Positions 57,801 through 64,000 of a stretch of DNA of 64,000 bases are shown here, in pieces; within the stretch, counting starts at the first letter, position 1; every line of letters begins with the position of its first letter. Origin of the DNA: Pseudomonas sp. GV085 (lineage in GTDB: Bacteria > Pseudomonadota > Gammaproteobacteria > Pseudomonadales > Pseudomonadaceae). The stretch is taken from contig NZ_QAOV01000008.1 of NCBI RefSeq assembly GCF_003050925.1, positions 124,001-188,000 of the forward strand. Reading direction: 5' to 3'. The translations under genes were made by a program, and so were the position numbers. The notes under the pieces were generated by a model. That model made no database searches, had not been told where the DNA came from, and was given only the letters and a program-made list of their open reading frames with translations.

Positions 57801-58700
57801 ATGACCAGCCAACCGTTCATTTCCAGTGCCTTCACCCGCACCATTCTCAGCCATGCCCGGCAGTCCGGCCTGTGCCAGGACCAACTGCTGCAACGGGCCG
57901 GCATCTGCCTGTCGTTGCTCGAAGGTCAGGACCTGCAGGTGCCTGCGCATCTGGTCGAACGCCTGTGGAATGAATGCGAGCGTGCGGGTGCGGGCGCATC
58001 GTTTGGCTGCGAACTGGTCAACGGTATGGCGACCACCACGCTGCGAGGTCTGAACATTCTGTTGGACTCCGCAGCGACCCTGCGTGCGAGCCTGGCGTGC
58101 TTCATCGATTTCCTGCCACGGGTGACCAACTACCTGGTGGCGGAACTGGAGGAGGGTGACGGGCAGGCCCACCTGCACTTGCGCGGTGCCGGTCAACAGC
58201 CGCATTTTTTCGGCCTCGATGCGGCGACCCTGACGTTGGTGCGCAACATCGCCCGACGCCTGGGACGAGCACCGGCGCAGGTGTTTGTGGCCGTTCGCGT
58301 GACGCCGCAACAGGCTGCCGGGCAGTGGTTGCGTAGCGTTGGTATCGAGGTGCTGGAGGGGGCGCATCCGTGTTTGAGCCTGTCAGCGGCCAGTCTCGAT
58401 GAGCCGTTGCCGGGGGCCAACGGGTTTTTGCATCAGAGCATGTTGCGGCACTGGCAGACTGCTGCTGCGCAACATACCCGCAGTGACAGTCTGGAGTTGG
58501 CGCGGCACTGGTTGACGGCAGGTGATCAGCCGATTGAGCGGATCGCCGAGCGGTTGGGGTATCGGCAGCCGAGTAATTTCATTCGGGCGTTTCGCAAGCA
58601 GTTCGGGATTACGCCCAAGCAGTTTCGCCTCTGTGATGTATCCGGTCGGCCGGCAGGTCGCCTTCGTCGGAACGCCGCCCGGACCAGGCTCGCTCCGTGA
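57801..58700 (+). CDS. AraC family transcriptional regulator with a REP-encoded C-terminal tail
   Basis: The 299-residue protein has an N-terminal effector domain (SGLCQDQLLQRAGICLSLLEGQDLQVPAHLVERLWNE) and a C-terminal double helix-turn-helix (SDSLELARHWLTAGDQPIERIAERLGYRQPSNFIRAFRKQFGITPKQFRL). The residues after FRL (VSGRPAGRLRRNAARTRLAP) are encoded by a REP-derived sequence at about 58645-58699. The original C-terminus was probably a few residues after ITPKQFRL, so the tail is likely neutral. Confidence 0.87.
   Translation: MTSQPFISSAFTRTILSHARQSGLCQDQLLQRAGICLSLLEGQDLQVPAHLVERLWNECERAGAGASFGCELVNGMATTTLRGLNILLDSAATLRASLACFIDFLPRVTNYLVAELEEGDGQAHLHLRGAGQQPHFFGLDAATLTLVRNIARRLGRAPAQVFVAVRVTPQQAAGQWLRSVGIEVLEGAHPCLSLSAASLDEPLPGANGFLHQSMLRHWQTAAAQHTRSDSLELARHWLTAGDQPIERIAERLGYRQPSNFIRAFRKQFGITPKQFRLCDVSGRPAGRLRRNAARTRLAP
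58645..58699. repeat. Solo REP overlapping the AraC gene's 3' end
   Basis: TCGTCGGAACGCCGCCCGGACCAGGCTCGCTCCGTGA matches the inner and right part of the GAGCAGGCTCGC REPINs (compare 60240-60275). It supplies the last ~18 codons and the stop of the regulator. Confidence 0.75.
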
Positions 58701-60128
58701 TCAACGATTTTGCAACCAGCTCAAAAAACCACCTTTCTTGACCGCCACCGGTTTGGCCATCAAGGCCATCCGGCTGTTCTGCTGGCGCACCGCTTGCAGC
58801 TTGTTCAACGCCCGGTCGACTTCGCGGCGTTGCTCCATGCAACTGCGGGTCAGGGATTTGTCGAGGCGGTAAATGATGCTTGAGGTCAGAGCGGTGAACC
58901 GTGCCTGGGACGGCGTGTCGGCAAGAATGCTCTGTTCACCCATGACTTCACTCGGCCCCATGCGTCCGGCTTCGATCTGCGTGCTGCCGTCGGGGACAGT
59001 GGCGCTGACCACACCGGTGGCGATGACGAATAAACTGTCCGGCACTTCCTCCAGATCCAGCACCACCTCACCAGCCGCATATTGCTGTGCCACCATGTTC
59101 CGGGCCAGACGATCACGTTCCTCGGCGCTCAGGGAACGGAAGATTTTCACTTCATCGAGCAAGGCCCGTGCGCGGGTCGACGGCTCGATCACGCCATCGG
59201 GCTGCCGGGAAATGCCGGCTGCTTCGAGGTGCCGATGGGCCAGGTCGAACAGTTGATTGCGCACTTCGCCCTTTTTGCCCAGTTCGGCGATGAAGCCGCT
59301 GGCCACGTATTCGGACATGGTTTCGCCGGCCTCCTTGAGCACGGCTTTGGGCGGTGGGTTGAGCAGCAGACTGCTGCTGCCCTGAAGGGTGCGGTCCAGG
59401 GCATCGAGTACCCGACGCGGGCGGATGTGGTTGGGCACCTGAATGCTGATCGACACGCCGTGCAGGTTGGTCGGGCGGCTGAGGTTGACGATCTTCGCCT
59501 TGGCCGCCACCGAGTTCGGCACCACAGCGGTGCTGCCGGCACTGGTCAGCAGGTGGGTGGCGCGCCAGTCGATGTCCAGCACCTTGCCTTCGACACCGTC
59601 GATGGAGACCCAGTCATCGACCTGATAGGGCTTGGTGGTGTTGAGCACGATACCGGAGAACACGTCGCTCAAAGTGCTCTGCAATGCCAGACCCACCACG
59701 ATGGCGACGACGCCAGAGGTCGCCAGCAAACCTTTCACTGGCAGCTCCAGCACGTAGCCGGCGGCGGCGACGACGGCAACCAGGAACACCAGTGCGCCGA
59801 TGACATCCTGCAACAGCCGGCCGCTGTGGCCGATGCGTCGCATCAGGACCAGACCGATCACTTCGGTCAGCACCCGCGCGGCGTACAACCACCACAGGAT
59901 TCCCAGTGCCGTAGCCCCGAGCTGCGCTACGCGATCATCGGCAAACAGTGGCGCCTGCAACGGGCTGACGCCGGCGTTGATGATCACCGCGCTGAACAGC
60001 ACAAACAGCGCCAGACGCACACCGACCCGGCTGACGCGATGCTTGAATGGCGCGAGGTGCCAGAGCAGGGCGTCGATGGCCAGCAGCAGGGTGCTCAGGG
60101 AGAGCAGGTGGGCATAGACAAAGGACAT
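58701..60128 (-). CDS. MscS family mechanosensitive channel with a cyclic-nucleotide-binding domain
   Basis: The 475-residue protein has four or more N-terminal helices and an MscS pore/beta domain (GLLATSGVVAIVVGLALQSTLSDVFSGIVLNTTKPYQVDDWVSIDGVEGKVLDIDWRATHLLTSAGSTAVVPNSVAAKAKIVNLS). A C-terminal CAP-like cyclic-nucleotide-binding domain (FRSLSAEERDRLARNMVAQQYAAGEVVLDLEEVPDSLFVIATGVVSATV...GEQSILADTPSQARFTALT) follows. Such bCNG channels can open on tension or nucleotide binding in the inner membrane. The final ~50 residues are helical and basic. Confidence 0.9.
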   Translation of the reverse strand: MSFVYAHLLSLSTLLLAIDALLWHLAPFKHRVSRVGVRLALFVLFSAVIINAGVSPLQAPLFADDRVAQLGATALGILWWLYAARVLTEVIGLVLMRRIGHSGRLLQDVIGALVFLVAVVAAAGYVLELPVKGLLATSGVVAIVVGLALQSTLSDVFSGIVLNTTKPYQVDDWVSIDGVEGKVLDIDWRATHLLTSAGSTAVVPNSVAAKAKIVNLSRPTNLHGVSISIQVPNHIRPRRVLDALDRTLQGSSSLLLNPPPKAVLKEAGETMSEYVASGFIAELGKKGEVRNQLFDLAHRHLEAAGISRQPDGVIEPSTRARALLDEVKIFRSLSAEERDRLARNMVAQQYAAGEVVLDLEEVPDSLFVIATGVVSATVPDGSTQIEAGRMGPSEVMGEQSILADTPSQARFTALTSSIIYRLDKSLTRSCMEQRREVDRALNKLQAVRQQNSRMALMAKPVAVKKGGFLSWLQNR

Positions 60129-60171
60129 GGGGATGCTCCGGAAATGAGGTAGCGCAGATCAAGAGTGCTGT

Positions 60172-60275
60172 TGTGGGAGCGAGCCTGCTCGCGATAGCGG
60201 TTCAACATTCAATGAAGATGTCGACTGATATTCCGCATCGTCGGAACGCCGCCCGGAGCCGGCTCGCTCCCACAG
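60172..60275. repeat. REPIN (GAGCAGGCTCGC family)
   Basis: TGTGGGAGCGAGCCTGCTCGCGATAGC and the right arm CGGAGCCGGCTCGCTCCCACAG form an inverted pair. The right half contains CGTCGGAACGCCGCCCGG, as in the solo elements. Confidence 0.9.
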
Positions 60276-60320
60276 AAAAGCCCTTCACCACACAACCAGT
60301 GTGCGATGAAGGGCAGGGTC

Positions 60321-60612
60321 TCACTGCAAATGAACCTTGAGCTCCAGCGCAGCCTGGCGTACCGCTGCTTTCACTTCGGGAATCTGGCTCAGCGGGTTGA
60401 GCAGGCCGAAGTCGTGGATCATGCCGTTGTAGCGGACCGAGGTCACCGGCACGCCCGCCGCATCGAGGTGGCGGCGCTTTTTGCTCCTTGGCCATCAAGG
60501 CCACGACCGCCGCCATGTTGCCGCCGACGCTGTTGCCGGCCACTGCCAGGCGCTTGCCGTCGAGCAGGGACGCAGTCAGGGTTTTCTGGACGAGGTTCAT
60601 GGTCAATTCCAT
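60321..60612 (-). pseudogene. Alpha/beta hydrolase (lipase/esterase type) with internal deletion and frameshift
   Basis: The first part (MELTMNLVQKTLTASLLDGKRLAVAGNSVGGNMAAVVALMAKEQKA) carries the nucleophile elbow GNSVGG of a hormone-sensitive-lipase-like esterase. The last part, in another frame, reads RHLDAAGVPVTSVRYNGMIHDFGLLNPLSQIP...AALELKVHLQ, with the catalytic histidine region (MIHDFG), ending at 60321. About 90 residues in the middle and most of the N-terminus (oxyanion HGGG region) are missing. It is beyond repair and divergent from the LysR gene that probably controlled it. Confidence 0.8.
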
Positions 60613-60637
60613 TTTGATCGTGGGTGTACGCGGTTAG

Positions 60638-60732
60638 GCAGGAGCTGCCGAAGGCTGCGATCTTTCTGGCCGTTTCGAAACGCTGGATCAAAAGATCGTC
60701 CGAACGCGGCCCGAGCCTTCGGCAGCTCCTGC
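60638..60732. repeat. REP element pair (GATCGCAGCCTGCGG family)
   Basis: CAGGAGCTGCCGAAGGCTGCGATC and the outer right arm GCCTTCGGCAGCTCCTG are inverted. It lies between the hydrolase remnant and the LysR gene. Confidence 0.88.
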
Positions 60733-60830
60733 ATGCAAGGGTGGGTTCAACACCGTGAACACAGATTAATAGGGTGCCTGGAAGAGAAAAATCGGCTATA
60801 AAGTGTTTGACTGTCAACCGGGACGTGACA

Positions 60831-61727
60831 ATGAACCCCTTCGAAGATATGCGTATTTTTTGCCAGGTGATGGACTCCGGCAGTTTCACGGCTGCCGCCG
60901 ATCAACTGGGCCTGTCCAAGCAGTTTGTCAGCCGCCGCTTGATGCAACTCGAAGAGCGCCTGGGCGTGCGCTTGCTCAATCGCTCGACCCGGCGACTGGA
61001 TGTCACGCCGCTGGGGCAAAGCTATTACGAGTCAGCCTTGCGCCTGCTCAGCGAAGTCGAACAAGTGGAGCAGGGCATCGCCGGCCAGACCACCGAACCA
61101 CGGGGGACCATTCGTGTGAGTGCGCCGCTGTCGTTCGCACTGGCGCATCTGGGGTGTCTGTTGCCGGTGTTTTTGCAGCGCTATCGCGATGTGACGGTGG
61201 AGATGGATTTGAGTGATCGCCCTGTGGACTTGCTGGGTGAAGGTTACGACCTGGCATTGCGCATTGGCACACTGGAAGACTCGACGCTGATCGCCCGACG
61301 CATTGCCTCCATTGAACGGGTGTACTGCGCAAGCCCCGCGTACCTGGTCGAACGCGGCACGCCGCTCAAGCCTGAAGATTTGCACGGACACGACTGCCTG
61401 CCGTACGGCCATGGTCGTCAGGTGCAATGGCGTTTTGCGGGGCAGGGCAAGCCATTGAGCGTCAATGTCAGCGGACGGATGCGGGTCAACAACGGCGAAT
61501 TGCTCAAGGACGCAGCGATCGCCGGGCTGGGGATCACCTATTTGCCGACGTTCATTGTCGGTACGGCGCTGAAAGATGGAAGGCTGGTGGAAGTGCTGGA
61601 GGATTTCAGGCCGGAGCCGCTGACGTTGTCTGCGGTCTATCCGCAACACCGGCAGAGTTCACGGCCGGTGCAGGCGCTGGTTGAGTTCTTGCGCGAACGG
61701 CTGGATCAGTCTGAGGGTAGGCTGTAG
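60831..61727 (+). CDS. LysR family transcriptional regulator
   Basis: The 298-residue protein starts at ATG 60831. The N-terminal HTH reads FEDMRIFCQVMDSGSFTAAADQLGLSKQFVSRRLMQLEERLGVRLLNRSTRRLDVT, typical of the CrgA/PA3225-like subgroup. The effector domain has PRGTIRVSAPLSFALAHL and GLGITYLPTFIVG. It is divergent from the esterase remnant. Confidence 0.9.
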   Translation: MNPFEDMRIFCQVMDSGSFTAAADQLGLSKQFVSRRLMQLEERLGVRLLNRSTRRLDVTPLGQSYYESALRLLSEVEQVEQGIAGQTTEPRGTIRVSAPLSFALAHLGCLLPVFLQRYRDVTVEMDLSDRPVDLLGEGYDLALRIGTLEDSTLIARRIASIERVYCASPAYLVERGTPLKPEDLHGHDCLPYGHGRQVQWRFAGQGKPLSVNVSGRMRVNNGELLKDAAIAGLGITYLPTFIVGTALKDGRLVEVLEDFRPEPLTLSAVYPQHRQSSRPVQALVEFLRERLDQSEGRL

Positions 61728-61758
61728 AGCGGTTGATTGTCTGACTCACATTGACCAC

Positions 61759-61857
61759 TGTAGGAGCCGGCTTGCCGGCGAAGGCGTTTTTGATGGCGCT
61801 GCACGTCCCAAGGCCGCCTTCGCTGCGATGCGGCGACCCGACAAGCCGGCTCCTACA
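61759..61857. repeat. REPIN of a third variant (GCCGGCTTGCCGGC core)
   Basis: TGTAGGAGCCGGCTTGCCGGCGAAGGCG and the inverted AAGCCGGCTCCTACA-type arm flank a spacer with GGCGCTGCACGTCCC. The core differs from the other two families. Confidence 0.85.
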
Positions 61858-61899
61858 AAAACGGGTACACACCGTCATTTTTTGTGTCCACACATTCCC

Positions 61900-61925
61900 T
61901 GTAGGAGCAAGCCCGCTCCCACAGG
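61900..61925. repeat. Solo REP (variant core GAGCAAGCCCGCTCC)
   Basis: TGTAGGAGCAAGCCCGCTCCCACAGGG is a single palindrome-like unit, just downstream of the glycine-rich protein gene. Confidence 0.7.
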
Positions 61926-61954
61926 GTTTTGTGTTGTATGGGAGTCAGTGGGAA

Positions 61955-62569
61955 TCAGATCCTTTTGTCATCGCCGGGCTCGGCATGGACACCACGGTCA
62001 TCTCCGGGCTCGCCATTGGCATGGACACCACGGTCATCGCCGGGCTCGCCATTGGCATGGACGCCACGGTCATCGCCGGGCTCGCCATTGGCATGGACAC
62101 CACGGTCATCGCCGGGCTCGCCATTGGCATGGACGCCACGATCATCGCCGGGTTCGCCATTGGCATGGACGCCGCGATCATCCCCAGGTTCATCATGGGT
62201 ACCGCTGCGTCCTGAGGACGAGGCCGTTCCGGAGTGGCTCGAACCGCTGTTGGCACTGCCATGACCGCTGTTGCTGCCATGGTCGCCACTATGGCCGCTG
62301 CCGCTGTTGCTGCCATGGTCGCCGCTATGGCCGCTTCCACCGTGACTGCCGCCACCGCCGCCACCGCCGCCACTACCGCCGCCACCACCACCACTACCGC
62401 CGCCGCCACTACCTCCACCACCACCACCACTTCCGCCACCGCCACCGCCACTACCCCCATCCTTGGCCTGAGCACTGGATACCCCGGACAGGCTGTCCGG
62501 AATCAATACAGTAGACGCCGACAGAACCGCGCCAATAGCTACTGCCAGTAAAAGCTTATTGATGAGCAT
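61955..62569 (-). CDS. Secreted glycine/serine-rich repeat protein
   Basis: The 204-residue protein has a signal peptide (MLINKLLLAVAIGAVLSAS...) likely cleaved after SSAQA. The mature part is a poly-Gly/Ser stretch (residues ~36-76), a GHSGDHGSNSGSG segment, and a C-terminal block (residues ~127-204) of 12-residue repeats EPGDDRGVHANG: five full copies, a shortened sixth (EPGDDRGVHA), then EPGDDKRI. The acidic Asp-Asp and His residues could bind cations, which is inference. Low complexity prevents family assignment. Confidence 0.75.
   Translation of the reverse strand: MLINKLLLAVAIGAVLSASTVLIPDSLSGVSSAQAKDGGSGGGGGGSGGGGGGSGGGGSGGGGGGSGGGGGGGGSHGGSGHSGDHGSNSGSGHSGDHGSNSGHGSANSGSSHSGTASSSGRSGTHDEPGDDRGVHANGEPGDDRGVHANGEPGDDRGVHANGEPGDDRGVHANGEPGDDRGVHANGEPGDDRGVHAEPGDDKRI
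61982..62191 (-). repeat. 36-bp minisatellite within the secreted protein gene
   Basis: Six in-frame 36-bp units (the last 30 bp) encode EPGDDRGVHANG. Unit-to-unit changes are mostly silent or single base. Copy number can change by slippage or recombination without breaking the frame. Confidence 0.9.
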
Positions 62570-62724
62570 GTCGTTCTCCGTCTTCTAATTCAGATTGGAA
62601 CGTGGATGAACATTGCAAGTGCTGCTTTTTTCCCCATGGGAACTTGTTAAACACTTCGACGGACTGGTTTATTCAATGGGAGGTTGAAAAGATGCAACGG
62701 GCAGCGCGGCCCTGTTCCATCAGG
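62570..62724. other. 155-base gap between gspF and the glycine-rich gene
   Basis: The gap contains no recognised gene. It would hold the promoter for the minus-strand glycine-rich gene (GTTAAACACTTCGACGG...TTTATTC), but no clear motif is visible. Confidence 0.4.
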
Positions 62725-63912
62725 TCAGTGAATGCTCGAGGCCAGTTCAAAAATCGGGATGTACATCAGGATCACGATCACCCCGATCAACAGGCCGATG
62801 AAGGTCATGAGCAGGGGTTCGAACAGCCGTACGAACCATTCGATCCAGCGGCCGATTTCTTCGTCGTAGAAGTCGGCACTGCGCTCCATCATCTGCCCGA
62901 GGTTGCCGGACTGTTCGCCGGCGCGCAGCAGGCGCAGGGATACCGGAGTCACCAGGTGATTGAGTTCCAGCGCGGTAGAAAGCGAGTGCCCCTCGCGCAC
63001 CCGGTCGCAGGCCTGGTCCAGGCGCGCGCGGGAGGCGACGCTGAGCAAGCCACGGACCATGCCCATGGCGGTGACCAGGGGAATGCCGCCTTGCAGCAGT
63101 ATGCCTAGCGAACGGTAGAAGCGCGCCAGTTCATACATGAAAATGCGCTGGTGCACCGCGGGGAGTTTTTCGATCAGGCGGTCCAGCCCCCGACGAAAGG
63201 CCGGTTGGCGCTGGAGCAGGGCGAGGGCGACGATGATGGCCAGCAAGCCACCGAAGAATTCGCCCTGGTGGGTGTGCAGGAACATGCCGCTGCTCATCAG
63301 GATCTGCGACATCCACGGCAGGTTCGACCCCAGCCCTTCGAATACCAGGCTGAAGCGCGGTACGACGTAGCCCATCAAAAACAACACCACGCCACCTCCC
63401 ACCACCAGCAACAGCATGGGGTAGATCGATGCGCTGACGATCTTCTGGCGAACCTCGTCCATGCGCTGGCGATAGCTGACATACCGGCCCAGGGCATCGC
63501 CCACGGCGCCGGTCTTCTCACTGGACTGCACCAGCGCCACGTACAAAGGCGGGAAAACCGCCGATAGCTGCCCCAAGGCCTGGGAAAACGATTTGCCCTC
63601 GTACAGCAAGCGCACCAGCTCGCTCAGGGTCTTGCGGGCTTGTGGCGCGTTTTCCTTTTCCGCCAGGCTTTCCAGCGCATCGATCAACGGCAGGCCGGCG
63701 TTGAGCAACGTGGTCAGTTCCTGGCTGAACAATACCAGGTTGAAGGTCTCGCGCTTGTGCAGGCGCAGGGCCCGCCAATGTCGCTCGGCGTGCAGGCTGA
63801 CGACTCGCAGGCCCTGGTCTTCGGCGATGCGCCTGGCTTCGCTGTGCCCCGGCGCCTCGATGGTCATTGAGACGACACCGGCCTTGCCAACGGCTTTGAG
63901 ATGAAAGCGCAT
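62725..63912 (-). CDS. gspF: Type II secretion system inner-membrane protein F
   Basis: The 395-residue protein has the two repeated T2SSF domains (FSQELTTLLNAGLPLIDALESLAEKENAPQARKTLSELVRLLYEGKSFSQAL; ELARFYRSLGILLQGGIPLVTAMGMVRGLLS) and three membrane helices (near 164-187, 215-236 and 364-387). It is the platform protein that couples the ATPase to pseudopilus assembly. The upstream gene (gspG end) is 14 bases away, so a gsp cluster continues past the window. Confidence 0.9.
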   Translation of the reverse strand: MRFHLKAVGKAGVVSMTIEAPGHSEARRIAEDQGLRVVSLHAERHWRALRLHKRETFNLVLFSQELTTLLNAGLPLIDALESLAEKENAPQARKTLSELVRLLYEGKSFSQALGQLSAVFPPLYVALVQSSEKTGAVGDALGRYVSYRQRMDEVRQKIVSASIYPMLLLVVGGGVVLFLMGYVVPRFSLVFEGLGSNLPWMSQILMSSGMFLHTHQGEFFGGLLAIIVALALLQRQPAFRRGLDRLIEKLPAVHQRIFMYELARFYRSLGILLQGGIPLVTAMGMVRGLLSVASRARLDQACDRVREGHSLSTALELNHLVTPVSLRLLRAGEQSGNLGQMMERSADFYDEEIGRWIEWFVRLFEPLLMTFIGLLIGVIVILMYIPIFELASSIH

Positions 63913-63926
63913 GGTCGCCTTTCCCG

Positions 63927-64000
63927 TCAGTTCCAGTTGGTGACTTCGGCGTTCTCGCCTTCGCCGCCGGGCTGTCCGTCCTTGCCCAGGGACAACAGGT
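63927..64000 (-). CDS. gspG: Type II secretion major pseudopilin G, C-terminal end
   Basis: Only the last 24 codons are in the window, reading LLSLGKDGQPGGEGENAEVTNWN and stop. This closely matches the conserved C-terminus of GspG (SLGADGKPGGEGxDADIxNWN), whose aspartate/glutamate residues help bind calcium. The rest lies beyond the right edge. Confidence 0.8.
   Translation of the reverse strand, partial: LLSLGKDGQPGGEGENAEVTNWN

Noticed and set aside
61982..62191. CRISPR-like repeat array
   Set aside because: The 36-bp units are contiguous without spacers and translate in one frame into EPGDDRGVHANG repeats, so it is a coding minisatellite.
1..64000. Prophage, integrative element or IS copies
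   Set aside because: No transposase, integrase, tail or capsid genes and no tRNA attachment site are visible. Mobile traces are limited to REP/REPIN repeats.

Overview
The window is about 64 kb of GC-rich bacterial chromosome. Gene content, codon use and two families of short palindromic repeats (cores GAGCAGGCTCGC and GATCGCAGCCTGCGGCAGCTCC) point to a fluorescent-type Pseudomonas, probably the P. fluorescens complex. I see no tRNA, rRNA, insertion sequence, integrase, phage gene or CRISPR array. Nearly every longer gap between genes holds REP/REPIN repeats, and several broken genes sit beside them.

Layout. Positions 1-16.5 kb hold mixed housekeeping and accessory genes: a membrane methyltransferase-family protein (partial), a PLP dehydratase, a DUF2388 protein, an L-2-hydroxyglutarate-oxidase-like flavoenzyme, DinB, LysR, a broken aldo-keto reductase followed by a frameshifted SDR, an SRPBCC protein, an OmpR-type two-component pair, a YdcA-like Cys-rich secreted protein, a GST, a DksA-like protein with a degenerate zinc finger and a structured leader, a chemoreceptor, small proteins and an orphan betaine-type binding protein. 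Positions 16.5-22.6 kb hold a six-gene Mrp/Pha-type cation/proton antiporter operon with fused A-B, then C, D, E, F and G. Positions 22.8-25.8 kb hold an EamA transporter divergent from an XRE-cupin regulator, then an FAD/NAD(P)-binding protein.

Positions 26.2-36.1 kb form the most interesting block: two tandem paralogous secreted proteins of unknown function, two paralogous membrane histidine kinases flanking a SCO-cytochrome c fusion, and a sigma-54 response regulator. The arrangement resembles the MnxS1/MnxS2/MnxR system that controls Mn(II) oxidation in P. putida GB-1, although no multicopper oxidase lies here. By eye I find sigma-54 (-24/-12) sites before the secreted-protein pair, before the SCO-cytochrome gene and, more weakly, before the second kinase. 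GTCCCC...GGG dyads lie about 90-165 bp upstream of the first two and may be the regulator's enhancers. Together they suggest a compact self-contained regulon.

Positions 37.9-55.0 kb hold a 15-gene minus-strand exopolysaccharide locus: ugd, a priming sugar transferase, a BY-kinase-like protein, Wza, a chain-length protein, three glycosyltransferases, a ligase/polymerase, a deacetylase, a flippase, a large exported protein, two acyltransferase-like proteins and a YdjC-type deacetylase. The priming transferase has an in-frame TGA near its start, and the BY-kinase-like protein lacks the P-loop lysine, so the locus may be inactive or unusually regulated.

Positions 55.4-64 kb hold AraC and LysR regulators, an MscS channel with a cyclic-nucleotide-binding domain, a decayed alpha/beta hydrolase beside its likely LysR regulator, a glycine-rich secreted protein with a 36-bp minisatellite, and the start of a type II secretion cluster (gspF and the end of gspG). 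All functional calls come from reading the translations and from family knowledge; no database search was run.
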